DNA of 64,000 nucleotides from an uncultured Mollicutes bacterium. Lineage in GTDB: Bacteria > Bacillota_I > Bacilli_A > ML615J-28 > CAG-313. Position 1 is the first letter of the stretch, and each line of letters begins with the position of its first letter. The position numbers and the translations under genes were made by a program. Positions 1 through 8,663 of the stretch are shown here, piece by piece. The notes beneath the pieces are model-generated. The model had not been told where the DNA came from and did no database searches. It saw only the letters and a program-made list of their open reading frames with translations. Location of the stretch: positions 26,597 to 90,596 of the forward strand of contig UQBM01000003.1 in the NCBI GenBank assembly GCA_900539265.1, given 5' to 3'.

Positions 1-20
1 TTTCTTTATTTTTTATAATT

Positions 21-284
21 TTAGGCCATTTGATTCAAGGCTTTAGCTAAACGAGATTTTTGATGTGCAGCATAATTTTTATGATGAATGCCTTTTGAAA
101 CAGCTTTATCAATCTTTTTGCAAGCAAAATTAAATGCTTCTTGAGCTTTAACTTTGTCACCTGTTGCTACTGCAGCATCAAATGATTTGATTGCAGTTTT
201 AAGCGAAGAAGTAAATGAATTATTTAGTAGTCTTCTCTTATTATTAGTAATATCTCGTTTCTTTTGTTGCTTAATGTTTGCCAT
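21..284 (-). CDS. rpsT: 30S ribosomal protein S20
   Basis: Primary 16S rRNA-binding protein of the small ribosomal subunit. The 87-residue product begins MANIKQQKKR and is rich in Lys/Arg and Ala helices, as is usual for S20. The ATG at 284 is chosen because a strong ribosome-binding site (cggaggtg) sits at 291-298. A GTG nine bases further upstream is in frame but overlaps that site, so it is rejected. The gene is monocistronic, with its own promoter upstream. comEC lies upstream on the same strand; finding comEC/comEA beside rpsT is also seen in Bacillus. Identification is secure. Confidence 0.96.
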   Translation of the reverse strand: MANIKQQKKRDITNNKRRLLNNSFTSSLKTAIKSFDAAVATGDKVKAQEAFNFACKKIDKAVSKGIHHKNYAAHQKSRLAKALNQMA

Positions 285-315
285 TAGTTTCACCTCCGAG
301 GATAATTCATTGCTA

Positions 316-344
316 ATTATAACATAAAATTAAAAAAAGGTAAA
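316..344 (-). promoter_or_regulatory. sigma-A-type promoter of rpsT
   Basis: On the minus strand, TTTACC (339-344) and TATAAT (316-321) are 17 bases apart, about 30 bases upstream of the rpsT ATG. The -10 is perfect; the -35 is moderate. Confidence 0.6.
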
Positions 345-364
345 GTAAAATATTCTTTTTCTTT

Positions 365-2569
365 TTACCAACTATTTATAATATCATATTTTGATAAAAA
401 TTTATTTTTCCTTATACAAATAGTTTTACTATAACTTGTTATATATAATTTTGTTTTAATATTATAAACTGTATTATTATGAGGAAAAGAAAATTGATTC
501 AAATATCCATTCATACAAATAGCAATTTTATTCGAATTTGATATATCAAATCCAATTTTTTTTAAAAAAGAAAAGGAACTTGAAGTACTTGAACCATGAT
601 GAGCAACTTTCAAAATATCTACATCATCTTTTGTCAGTTCTATTTGTTCTTCAACAACTTTTGTTATATCTCCTGTAAAAAGATATTTCTTACCAAATAA
701 ACTAGCTAATATAACTAAACTATTGTTATTTGAATTTTGATAATCTTTTATTGGTGATAACACTTTTAATTTTATACCTTTTAATGTAATTATATCATTT
801 GCTTTTAAACCCCTATTTGGAATTGATGGAGGTATTTTATTTCTTGTCTGATTATCATATCTATTGTAATAAATGCACTTTACATTAAAATTATGAATAA
901 TTGAGGCAAGCATACCATTATGATCACTATCACTATGAGTAATTATGATTAAATCTAACCTTTTGATCCCCTGTTTTTTTAAAAACAATATGATATCATC
1001 ATAACCGAACTCCCCCGTATCAATTAAAATATTACCTTGATTATAACTACTTTTAATTAAGGTTGCCTCACCTTTGGGTAAGTCAATGAAATAAACCTCA
1101 TCATTATAATTAAAAAGATGAATGTTATTCCAAAATAATAATATTAATATTAATCCTATAACTTTTATATAGATTTGTCTTTTTAATTCCAAATTTTTTA
1201 GTATTAAATACATTAATACATAGTAAATAAAAATAATTATAATATTTACTGATGGAAATGTAAAAGTAAATATTTTTATATTGGCAAAAAAATTAGTTAA
1301 AGTTTCAAAAAATAAATATACATAGTTAAAAATAAATTCCAATAGTGGAAAAATTGCTGTTAAAAAAGCCATTGGTAAAAGTATATAAGTAACAAAAGGT
1401 ATATATAAGATATTATAAAAAATTGAAAGAAAATTAATATCAGGATTAATATTAGAGATAATGGGAAGTGTCACAAATAATGACAGAATACTCGTTTTTA
1501 GTGATGTTATGAAAAATTGATATTTACTAAATGTTGTTAAAAGATTATTTGATATAATAATACTAAATGATATTATATATGATAAGATAAAACTATATTG
1601 ATAAATATAAAAAGGATTAACCAACAAAACCAAAATAATATTTATACATATAATATCAACACCTGATAATTGATAATTAAATATTTTATTAATCAATTTT
1701 AAAATGTAACTAATAATAACTCTCAATACAGAAATTAATAATCCAGTTATAAAAAAGTATATAAATAAAATTATTATTGTAAAGATATTTATCACATGCT
1801 CTTTTAAATGGAATTTTTTAAGCATAAATCTTATACACATCGCAATTATATTAATATGTAAGCCAGAAATTACAAAAAGATGACTTATACCAACATTACT
1901 TATATCTTTTTGTAATTCTTCTTCTAAATCATTTTTATTTCCAATTGTTAAGGCTTTTATCAATGAAGAGGATTTTGTTTTTAAAACCTTATTAAAATAA
2001 TTATTAACTATTTCATTAATTTGATATATAGAAAAGCCTTTTTTCACATAATCTATGTTTTCAATACTTAGTATACCAATAACATTTTGATATGTTAGAT
2101 AATGATTATAATTAAATCCACCTCTATAATGAGCAATACTTCCTTTTGATAATTCACCCTTTAAATGATATATATCACCACATCTTAAATACTTATCACT
2201 ATAAGCAATAATTTTCCCTAATCCTACTTTAAATGTTACTTGATAAGATGTATTAGCTTTCTTTATTTTGATTACTTTTCCAATCTTATCAAAATCTTTT
2301 TGAAAACTTCTATTTTGTATAAATAATCTTACTGAAAAATTTATAAATATTAATGCAATAATACTAACAATAATTATAGATAATTTTAAAGATTTTTTAC
2401 ACAAATATCCAAAATAAATCATCAAAAATAATGTTAAAAAAATATTTATTTTATTGTATAAAATAAAAATAATAACTATTAGAAAAACTATTATAAAATA
2501 ATTATTCTTTAAAAGATTAAATAGTGATGTATATTTTAATTTCCTCAAATAATGCATCACCAATTCCAT
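365..2569 (-). CDS. comEC: ComEC/Rec2 DNA-uptake channel protein
   Basis: Inner-membrane channel through which single-stranded DNA enters during natural transformation. The 734-residue protein has an N-terminal membrane pair, a soluble OB-like segment, then the Competence domain (signature SHLFVISGLHI near residue 230) with many hydrophobic segments. It ends in a metallo-beta-lactamase domain (THSDSDHNGM near 545, VAHHGSS near 655), proposed to degrade the non-transported strand. Length is typical for the family. Its start lies inside the end of comEA (53-base overlap); no clear ribosome-binding site precedes ATG 2569 or ATG 2557, so translation probably depends on coupling to comEA. Intact ComEC and ComEA suggest, but do not prove, competence. 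Confidence 0.93.
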   Translation of the reverse strand: MELVMHYLRKLKYTSLFNLLKNNYFIIVFLIVIIFILYNKINIFLTLFLMIYFGYLCKKSLKLSIIIVSIIALIFINFSVRLFIQNRSFQKDFDKIGKVIKIKKANTSYQVTFKVGLGKIIAYSDKYLRCGDIYHLKGELSKGSIAHYRGGFNYNHYLTYQNVIGILSIENIDYVKKGFSIYQINEIVNNYFNKVLKTKSSSLIKALTIGNKNDLEEELQKDISNVGISHLFVISGLHINIIAMCIRFMLKKFHLKEHVINIFTIIILFIYFFITGLLISVLRVIISYILKLINKIFNYQLSGVDIICINIILVLLVNPFYIYQYSFILSYIISFSIIISNNLLTTFSKYQFFITSLKTSILSLFVTLPIISNINPDINFLSIFYNILYIPFVTYILLPMAFLTAIFPLLEFIFNYVYLFFETLTNFFANIKIFTFTFPSVNIIIIFIYYVLMYLILKNLELKRQIYIKVIGLILILLFWNNIHLFNYNDEVYFIDLPKGEATLIKSSYNQGNILIDTGEFGYDDIILFLKKQGIKRLDLIIITHSDSDHNGMLASIIHNFNVKCIYYNRYDNQTRNKIPPSIPNRGLKANDIITLKGIKLKVLSPIKDYQNSNNNSLVILASLFGKKYLFTGDITKVVEEQIELTKDDVDILKVAHHGSSTSSSFSFLKKIGFDISNSNKIAICMNGYLNQFSFPHNNTVYNIKTKLYITSYSKTICIRKNKFLSKYDIINSW

Positions 2570-3038
2570 TTACTTTTTTTAACTCATTAATAGTCAAAAA
2601 TAATCCATTATTATTACGATACTCAATGATTGCAGTTGCTTTTGTAATTCCAATTTTAGGAATTGTCATTAACTGATCTATAGTACAAGTATTGATATTT
2701 ATTTTCTCTTGTTCTAAATTATTAACTTTATTAGAAGGAATAACAATTTTAATATTCTCACTAATAATACTAACTAAATTAATATTATCTAAATTTGCAT
2801 TTATGGTAACTCCCCCAGCCTGTTCAATTACATCATTTACTAAAGATCCAACTTCTATTTTATATATACCAGGATATATCACCTCACCCCTAATATCTAC
2901 CATACAATATTCTTGGTTACCAATATTGAAGGAAGCATTAGAATCAGAACTTAACTCGGGGGAGTTATTACAAGCGTTCAAAAAGAGCATAATAAAAATT
3001 ATATTAATAAATAAAAATTTTCTAATATTATATGACAT
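2517..3038 (-). CDS. comEA: ComEA-like DNA receptor, predicted lipoprotein
   Basis: Surface DNA-binding receptor delivering DNA to ComEC. The 173-residue product has a signal segment ending in a lipobox (FLNAC), then an SLBB-like domain (about 45-110) and a C-terminal double helix-hairpin-helix (ININTCTIDQLMTIPKIG, then LKKVNGIGDALFEEI). ATG 3038 is chosen because AAGGAGGC lies seven bases upstream; an upstream GTG overlaps that site. Bacillus ComEA is normally held by an uncleaved transmembrane helix, so the apparent lipid anchor is unusual. It overlaps comEC and is separated from the upstream cad operon by a long terminator. Confidence 0.9.
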   Translation of the reverse strand: MSYNIRKFLFINIIFIMLFLNACNNSPELSSDSNASFNIGNQEYCMVDIRGEVIYPGIYKIEVGSLVNDVIEQAGGVTINANLDNINLVSIISENIKIVIPSNKVNNLEQEKININTCTIDQLMTIPKIGITKATAIIEYRNNNGLFLTINELKKVNGIGDALFEEIKIYITI

Positions 3039-3095
3039 ATTTAATGCCTCCTTCACTTATATAAATACGAAAGTAATAATTAAAATTACGTTAAA

Positions 3096-3142
3096 AAAAT
3101 CTATATTTAATAACTTTTATAGATTTATTAAATATAGATTTT
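3096..3142 (-). terminator. terminator of the cad operon
   Basis: A long perfect stem (3096-3113 with 3125-3142, 18 bp) with an 11-base loop, followed on the minus strand by a run of T. It lies just after the ATPase stop codon and before comEA. Confidence 0.85.
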
Positions 3143-3149
3143 ACTCATG

Positions 3150-5087
3150 TTAATTACTTAAATTAACGACATTTATATCTTTATATAATTTATACTTTGT
3201 ATTCACTCTCATTGCATTTAAAATTGCAAGGACAGATACACCTACATCACCAAATACGGCAAACCACATATTTGTAATACCCAAAGCAGATAAGATTAAA
3301 ATGATAACTTTTATGGCAATGGAAAAAATAATATTTTGAAAAACGATGGCCATCGTTTTTTGGGCAATTGTTTTTGCTACTGAAATGCCACGCAAATCAT
3401 CTTTCATTAAAACAATATCTGATGCTTCAATTGCCGCGTCACTACCTACTACTCCCATAGCAATGCCAATATCTGCCCTCATTAAAACAGGTGCATCATT
3501 AATACCATCACCAACAAAACATAATACTTCTTTGTTTTTTTTATTATTTAATAATTTTTCTACTTCTTCTACTTTATTTTGAGGAAGAAGGGATGCTTTG
3601 TAACCTGTTAAGCCGACCTCTTTAGCTACTTTTTTGGCAATTTCATCATTATCACCTGTAAGCATAATAGTTTTACAATTCATTTTATTTAATTCACTAA
3701 TAACATCTTTTGTTTCTTCTTTTATTTCATCTTCTATCAAAATTGAACCAATAAATTCATCATTTTTGGCAACATAAATCACTGTTCCTAAAGCTTCTTC
3801 TTTTACAAAGATGATACCTTTTTCTATCATTAACTTTTCATTACCACAAAAAATAACATCCTTTCCTTTTTTTGCAATAACTCCTTGTCCTGCAATATTT
3901 GTTAAAATGTAATCTTTTTCTAAATCTTGATGACAAGCAGTAATAATCGATTTTGCAATTGGATGATTAGAATTTTGTTCTGCAATAGCTGCTAAAGATA
4001 TAATTTCTTCTTTTCTTTCAATTGGTGTTATTTTTGTGACTACAAAATTACCTTTGGTTAAGGTACCTGTTTTATCAAAAACAAAAATATTTGCTTTATT
4101 TAATTTCTCTAAATAATTAGAGCCCTTTATTAAAATACCATATCGTGAAGAAGCACCAATACCAGCGAAGAATGAAAGGGGGATTGAAATTACTAAAGCA
4201 CAAGGACAAGATACAACTAAAAAACTTAATGCACGATATATCCAAACTGACCATTCTTTAGTTATAATACTAGGAATAATCGCAAGGGCTAAAGCAATAC
4301 ACACTACTATTGGCGTATAATATTTTGCAAATTTAGTAATAAAATTCTCAGCTTTAGATTTTTGACTACTAGCATTTTCCACAAGATCTAATATTTTAGA
4401 AACTGTTGAATCATAAAATTCTTTGCAAACTTCAACTTCAATCTGTGATGTCAAATTAACACACCCACTTATTACATCATCATTGACGCCAACATCTCTT
4501 GGTAATGACTCACCTGTTAAAGCTTTTGTATCTAAAGTAGAAGAACCTTTTATGATAATACCATCTAAAGGTATTTTTTCACCTGGATTTACTACAATTA
4601 TATCTTTAACTTTTACTTCAGTAGGATCAACCTTTTCCACAATTTGATCTTTTTTTAAATTCGCATAATCAGGACGAATATCCATTAAAGAAGAAATAGA
4701 CTTTCTTGATTTTCTAGTTGCATAATCTTGGAAAAATTCACCTATTTGATAAAATAATAAAACTGCACAAGCCTCATCAAAGCCCTCAATAGCATTTCCA
4801 CTAATTCCTAAATAAATTGCTAGTGAAAAAGCACCAAGAGTTGCAATACACATTAAAAAATTTTCATCGAAAATTTGACCATGTAAAATATTACGAAATG
4901 CTCTCCATAAAATATCATAACCTATTATAATATAAACGATTAAATATAAAATAAATGGCAAAAACCAACCTAATTGACCCGAAATAATAGTTCCTAAATT
5001 TATCGTTTTATCAATGATTAAGATAATTATAAACATTGATAAAGCTATAAGGATACGAACTAAATTTTTCTTTTCCTTCTTACCCAT
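3150..5087 (-). CDS. cadA: P1B-type heavy-metal efflux ATPase (Zn/Cd/Pb class), without HMA domain
   Basis: ATP-driven export of Zn2+/Cd2+/Pb2+. The 645-residue protein has the transmembrane metal site SCPCALV (about 295), the phosphorylation motif DKTGTLTKG (about 339), an actuator motif TGES and the hinge GDGINDAP (about 525), all in the order and spacing of P1B ATPases; CPC plus overall similarity to CadA/ZntA argues for divalent soft metals. It lacks the usual N-terminal metal-binding domain: this is encoded separately by the gene just upstream. Last gene of a cadC-HMA-ATPase operon with a 26-base gap and a strong terminator. Metal specificity (Cd against Zn against Pb) cannot be settled from sequence alone. 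Confidence 0.92.
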   Translation of the reverse strand: MGKKEKKNLVRILIALSMFIIILIIDKTINLGTIISGQLGWFLPFILYLIVYIIIGYDILWRAFRNILHGQIFDENFLMCIATLGAFSLAIYLGISGNAIEGFDEACAVLLFYQIGEFFQDYATRKSRKSISSLMDIRPDYANLKKDQIVEKVDPTEVKVKDIIVVNPGEKIPLDGIIIKGSSTLDTKALTGESLPRDVGVNDDVISGCVNLTSQIEVEVCKEFYDSTVSKILDLVENASSQKSKAENFITKFAKYYTPIVVCIALALAIIPSIITKEWSVWIYRALSFLVVSCPCALVISIPLSFFAGIGASSRYGILIKGSNYLEKLNKANIFVFDKTGTLTKGNFVVTKITPIERKEEIISLAAIAEQNSNHPIAKSIITACHQDLEKDYILTNIAGQGVIAKKGKDVIFCGNEKLMIEKGIIFVKEEALGTVIYVAKNDEFIGSILIEDEIKEETKDVISELNKMNCKTIMLTGDNDEIAKKVAKEVGLTGYKASLLPQNKVEEVEKLLNNKKNKEVLCFVGDGINDAPVLMRADIGIAMGVVGSDAAIEASDIVLMKDDLRGISVAKTIAQKTMAIVFQNIIFSIAIKVIILILSALGITNMWFAVFGDVGVSVLAILNAMRVNTKYKLYKDINVVNLSN

Positions 5088-5113
5088 AAACTTTATTTCC
5101 TAATACATTCTTT

Positions 5114-5332
5114 TTATAAAATGATTGTACAATCAGGTTCAATTCTTTTACAAGTTTTAATGACTTCTCTCATAATTTCATCCACTTTAGCATTATCTAT
5201 TTCAATTGTCATTTTTTGTGTTATAAAACTAATATGAATTGAAGCTACTCCTTCAATTTTTGCTACAGCTCTTTCCATTTTTGCAGCACAATTAGCACAA
5301 TCTAAATCTTCTAATTTATAAATTTTTTTCAT
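5114..5332 (-). CDS. free-standing heavy-metal-associated (HMA) domain protein
   Basis: A 72-residue single HMA domain with a ferredoxin-like pattern and the metal-binding motif DCANCAAK at residues 10-17. The D before CxxC and the second small residue pattern are typical of Zn/Cd ATPase N-domains rather than copper chaperones (MxCxxC). It sits between cadC and an ATPase that lacks this domain, so it probably acts in trans as that pump's metal-binding domain or chaperone. Spacing is 11 bases from cadC and 26 to the ATPase, indicating co-transcription. Confidence 0.88.
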   Translation of the reverse strand: MKKIYKLEDLDCANCAAKMERAVAKIEGVASIHISFITQKMTIEIDNAKVDEIMREVIKTCKRIEPDCTIIL

Positions 5333-5343
5333 CTAAATTCCTC

Positions 5344-5703
5344 TCATTCCGTGACGTGTTCAATCGCCATTTTATAAATTTTTAACACATGATCATCATC
5401 GAGTGAATAAAAAACTTCTTTACCAACTTTTCTTGATTTAATTAACCTTGCTAATCTTAAAACCTTTAATTGATGTGATATGGTAGATTTCGTCATCTCT
5501 AATAATTTAGCAATATCACAAACACAAAGTTCATCCTCAACTAAAACAGATAATATCTTTGTCCTTGTTTCATCTCCTAAAACTTTAAATAGTTCTGTAA
5601 CAAAAAATAAATTTTCCTCACTAGGCATTAAATTTTTAGCATGTTCAATTTTATCATCATGGGTATAATTATTTTTGCAATCTAATAATTTATCACTCAT
5701 CAT
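5344..5703 (-). CDS. cadC: ArsR/SmtB-family metal sensor, CadC type
   Basis: Winged-helix repressor that releases DNA when it binds metal. The 119-residue product has an N-terminal extension with a Cys and a His (DCKNNYTHDD), the alpha-3 metal motif ELCVCDIA and a recognition helix (TKSTISHQLKVLRLARLI). The CVC motif together with an upstream Cys matches CadC sensors of Cd/Pb/Zn. The ATG at 5703 follows AAAGGAAG by about five bases. The gene lies directly behind a promoter with a perfect palindromic operator and leads the operon with the HMA protein and ATPase, so autoregulated metal-induced expression is expected. Confidence 0.9.
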   Translation of the reverse strand: MMSDKLLDCKNNYTHDDKIEHAKNLMPSEENLFFVTELFKVLGDETRTKILSVLVEDELCVCDIAKLLEMTKSTISHQLKVLRLARLIKSRKVGKEVFYSLDDDHVLKIYKMAIEHVTE

Positions 5704-5726
5704 ATGCACTTCCTTTTTAATTAACA

Positions 5727-5780
5727 GTTGAATAGTTATTCAACCGTTAGTATTATAATATATTATATGCAAAATGTCAA
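5727..5780 (-). promoter_or_regulatory. cad operon promoter with CadC-type operator
   Basis: A consensus promoter reads TTGACA (5775-5780), 17 bases, TATAAT (5752-5757) on the minus strand. Immediately downstream lies the perfect inverted repeat GTTGAATA-gt-TATTCAAC (5727-5744), extended to 5723-5748 with one mismatched pair. A palindrome of this type placed over the transcription start is typical of ArsR/SmtB/CadC operators. Confidence 0.85.
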
Positions 5781-5811
5781 TTAAAATGATACAAATAACT
5801 TTATAAAAAAT

Positions 5812-5853
5812 AAAAATCAAATAGAAGATTAAAAACACTTCTATTTGATTTTT
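5812..5853 (-). terminator. terminator of rplS
   Basis: A 16-bp stem (5812-5827 with 5838-5853), ten-base loop, T-rich on both strands. It lies 10 bases past the rplS stop. Confidence 0.85.
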
Positions 5854-5863
5854 TGCAAGTTAA

Positions 5864-6214
5864 CTATCTACGCTCTTTAATACGAGCAGCTTTTGCTGAT
5901 AACGAACGAATATAACTAAGTTTAGCTCGACGAACTTTACCAAGACGTACAACTTCAATTTTAGCAATCATTGGTGAATGAAGCGGAAAAATCTTTTCAA
6001 CTCCAACTCCAGAAGACATCTTACGTACAGTAAATGTAGCACTGATACCTTCTTTACCATGACGATAAATAACAAGACCCTCAAAAACTTGAATTCTTTC
6101 TTTTTCGCCTTCTTTGATTCTTACGTGTACTTTAACAGTGTCACCAGCGCGGAATTCAGGAATATCAGTTTTCATATAACTTTTTGTAACCGCATTAAGT
6201 AATTGTTGACTCAT
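5864..6214 (-). CDS. rplS: 50S ribosomal protein L19
   Basis: Large-subunit protein at the 30S-50S interface. The 116-residue sequence has the L19 signatures ([31 protein letters not shown]) and the basic C-terminus. AAGGAGAG precedes the ATG. In Bacillus it closes the rpsP-trmD operon; here it stands alone, about 2.4 kb past trmD, with its own promoter, leader and terminator. Confidence 0.97.
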   Translation of the reverse strand: MSQQLLNAVTKSYMKTDIPEFRAGDTVKVHVRIKEGEKERIQVFEGLVIYRHGKEGISATFTVRKMSSGVGVEKIFPLHSPMIAKIEVVRLGKVRRAKLSYIRSLSAKAARIKERR

Positions 6215-6354
6215 ATTTAACTCTCCTTATCATCCAAAATTCATACGTATACAACTTATTACTATTTATGGTATACCAGCGGAATATTGTGCTTTGATAT
6301 AGTCGTAAGTACTACACCATTACGTATTATACCATATTTTTACTTATTTATCAA
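6215..6354 (-). promoter_or_regulatory. rplS promoter and structured leader (possible L19 autoregulatory leader)
   Basis: TTGATA (6349-6354), 17 bases, TATAAT (6326-6331) give a strong promoter, so the mRNA starts near 6319 and carries a leader of about 100 bases. The leader contains short complementary elements (a GTATAC copy near 6271-6276 and another near 6244-6249; TGGTATACCA near 6268-6277). L19 leaders that bind the protein are known in Bacillota; whether this is one is inferred from position and length only. Confidence 0.5.
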
Positions 6355-6377
6355 GTAATAAGATTGCTATTCTATGA

Positions 6378-7130
6378 TTATTTTCTAGTATAAATAACTT
6401 GATGATGAGTAATATCCTTCATATGATGATCAAACATTTTCGCAATCATATCTTTTTTATACTCTAATGTATATGAATTCAAATAAATAACATCATAATC
6501 TTTTTCCAAAGCCCAATTAATTTCAGCCCATGGTGTTGAAAAATAATCTTCATTAATTTCGTTATCCCAATTATCTAAATAAGTATACATTAATAAAAAG
6601 CGATACAACGTTTTTTTATTATCAATTCTTCCCCATTTTTCCTCAAATTCATTAAATTGCCATTCTGGAACCATTTTTTTAATTCGATCCCTTGTTGGTG
6701 CATCAATTGGCTCGGCTCCCTTAATTGGTGCTTTCATATCACGAATCACAATTGTTGTAAATTTTTTCATTTCATTAAAAATATTTTCATAATATTCTTG
6801 ACTAATTTCATGCCATACACTACTAAAAATTATTAAACTTTTTTTAGGAGTATTTTCTAATAAAGCTAAAACATCTTCCCATTTAGAAGTAAAAGTAATC
6901 TCAGGAGAAATATTTTTAGCAATCATAATAATTTCTTCATTAATATCAAAGCCAACAAGTTTGGTGGCACTTCTATCTATTACTGACTCAATTCTTCTAA
7001 GTAGTCTACCATTAGCACAACCAAATTCAACTACTAAAGAATAATCACTTATATCAATATGCCTTAAAAAGAATAATTTATCTTCCATACCTTTTTCTAA
7101 TTTTTTAATATAACCATTTAAATTTTTCAT
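6378..7130 (-). CDS. SAM-dependent methyltransferase, class I, substrate unknown
   Basis: The 250-residue protein has a Rossmann-fold methyltransferase core: motif I VVEFGCANGRLLRRIE (residues 32-47), an acidic residue at the end of beta-2 (GFDIN) and a motif IV-like stretch LIIFSSVWHEIS. The Trp/Tyr-rich C-terminal half (from about 140) resembles no family I can name, so the substrate (RNA, protein or small molecule) is unknown. The gene stands alone between rplS and the divergent cvfB. Confidence 0.7.
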   Translation of the reverse strand: MKNLNGYIKKLEKGMEDKLFFLRHIDISDYSLVVEFGCANGRLLRRIESVIDRSATKLVGFDINEEIIMIAKNISPEITFTSKWEDVLALLENTPKKSLIIFSSVWHEISQEYYENIFNEMKKFTTIVIRDMKAPIKGAEPIDAPTRDRIKKMVPEWQFNEFEEKWGRIDNKKTLYRFLLMYTYLDNWDNEINEDYFSTPWAEINWALEKDYDVIYLNSYTLEYKKDMIAKMFDHHMKDITHHQVIYTRK

Positions 7131-7284
7131 ATATTCTTATCTCCTTCTAATATTATTATATCATATTTGGTAAAACTTGTAAATATGAAAAGTTTTCATA
7201 AAAACATTTTCATTTATATTTATGCTTTTTTAATACTTTTTATTAAAATTATGATATAATAAATGAACATAAGGAGAATATCAT

Positions 7285-8142
7285 ATGCTAAAAATTGGTG
7301 AAATTGGAAAATTTATTGTAAAAAGAGAAACAGATATCAGTTATACTTTAAGCCCTGATGATATTCACTTAACAAACTATGTTTTTTTGCATTTCAATCA
7401 GGCAACAAGAAAACTAAAAATAGGTGAAAAAATTGAAGCCTTTTTATATTATGATCAAAAAAAAAGACTTTGTGCGACAATGGAGAAACCACTGATTACA
7501 ACTAAAAAATTAGGGTTTGTTGAAGTTGTTAATATTTGTGATGGAGGAGTCTTTGTTAATATTGGAATTGCTAAAGATATTTTACTTTCAAATGACTATT
7601 TACCTAATAATAAACTAGCATGGCCAAAAGTTTCCGAGAAATTACCATGTATCCTTAAGGCTAAAAAAGATCAACTGGTTGCTAAAATCATAAATAAAGA
7701 TGACTTAAAAAATTTAAAAATAGAACCTCTCAGTACTAGAACAAAAGTAACAGCCACTGTTTGTAGGCTTTTGAGTGATGGAATTGGTCTTTATACAAAT
7801 ACTTTTCAGTACATATACGTACATAAAAGTATGATGAGAAAAAAATATCATTTAGGTGAAATCGTTGATGTTGATATTATTAATATTAATAAAGATGGGG
7901 AAGCTAATGGTAGTTTTATTAAACAAAAAGAATTGGCTAGATTTGATGATTCTAAAATAATTTTAAACTATTTAGAAACAATGGGTGGTATTATCCATCT
8001 TGGAAATGCTTCTTCTCCTGAAGAAATTAAAAAATTTTTCCCAATGAGTAAAAGTGCTTTTAAAAGAGCGGTTGGTGCTCTTTATAAAGATAAAATAATT
8101 GTAGTTGATGATTATTCAATAAAACTTTTAAATAAAAAATAA
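7285..8142 (+). CDS. cvfB: S1-domain RNA-binding protein, CvfB family
   Basis: CvfB proteins (YitL in Bacillus) carry tandem S1-like OB folds and a C-terminal winged helix and bind RNA; in Staphylococcus CvfB affects virulence gene expression. The 285-residue product fits: S1-like modules at about 1-65, 70-140 and 150-210, then a winged-helix end (PEEIKKFFPMSKSAFKRAVG, followed by LYKDKIIVV). An AAGGAG-type ribosome-binding site precedes ATG. A bidirectional terminator follows. Its cellular role in this organism is not deducible. Confidence 0.87.
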   Translation: MLKIGEIGKFIVKRETDISYTLSPDDIHLTNYVFLHFNQATRKLKIGEKIEAFLYYDQKKRLCATMEKPLITTKKLGFVEVVNICDGGVFVNIGIAKDILLSNDYLPNNKLAWPKVSEKLPCILKAKKDQLVAKIINKDDLKNLKIEPLSTRTKVTATVCRLLSDGIGLYTNTFQYIYVHKSMMRKKYHLGEIVDVDIININKDGEANGSFIKQKELARFDDSKIILNYLETMGGIIHLGNASSPEEIKKFFPMSKSAFKRAVGALYKDKIIVVDDYSIKLLNKK

Positions 8143-8149
8143 AATTATA

Positions 8150-8191
8150 AAAAACGGATATATTGTTTATGAATTTAATATATCCGTTTTT
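8150..8191. terminator. bidirectional terminator between cvfB and the rhodanese lipoprotein
   Basis: A 15-bp stem (AAAAACGGATATATT with its complement at 8177-8191) and 12-base loop, with A/T tails serving both converging genes. Confidence 0.88.
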
Positions 8192-8210
8192 ATTTATTTT
8201 ATAGACTTCT

Positions 8211-8663
8211 TCAACATCCACAATCATCTTTTCCCGTGATAATTTCAAAATCGTTTTGATTTGCTTTCTCTAATCTTTGATATCCGCCAAGATAAATTAT
8301 AACCGTTTTATAATTTACCTTTTTTAAAGCTTGTTGTAATTGTTGAACCCAACTGCCATCCTCATCTATAATAAAAATAGCTTTGTCTTTTGAATACATA
8401 CTTTCTATTTTATAAATAAATTCATCAATATTCCCTTTTTCAATATCATAATTAATAAATCCTCGAAAATGACCTTTCGCAAAAGCTTCATCTAAATCTC
8501 TTACATCAATTAAACAATAATTTTTTTTATTAGAATCAATATATTTATATATTGCGTCTATAAAAGCTCGTTCTTCTCCTATTTCATAATCAGTCGTTTC
8601 TTTACAACTAGAAATCGTTACAAGCAGTATTAAAATCACGAAAATTAGACTAATCTTTTTCAT
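8211..8663 (-). CDS. rhodanese-fold lipoprotein lacking the usual catalytic Cys
   Basis: A 150-residue predicted lipoprotein: signal peptide with lipobox TISSC, then a rhodanese-like domain (CLIDVRDLDEAFAKGHFRGF, about 50-69). Where active rhodaneses have the Cys of the CxxGxR loop, this protein reads IFIIDEDGSWV, so ordinary sulfurtransfer is unlikely there. The last four residues, CGC with an extra Cys in the signal cleavage site, offer other thiols. It overlaps the end of trmD by 14 bases and has a good ribosome-binding site (GAGGAGAT) inside trmD, so it is translated from the same mRNA. Function unknown; sulfur, metal or redox roles at the cell surface are guesses. Confidence 0.72.
   Translation of the reverse strand: MKKISLIFVILILLVTISSCKETTDYEIGEERAFIDAIYKYIDSNKKNYCLIDVRDLDEAFAKGHFRGFINYDIEKGNIDEFIYKIESMYSKDKAIFIIDEDGSWVQQLQQALKKVNYKTVIIYLGGYQRLEKANQNDFEIITGKDDCGC

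Noticed and set aside
2692..3153. Plus-strand open frame opposite comEA
   Set aside because: It lies antisense to comEA and a terminator, has no ribosome-binding site and no family resemblance.
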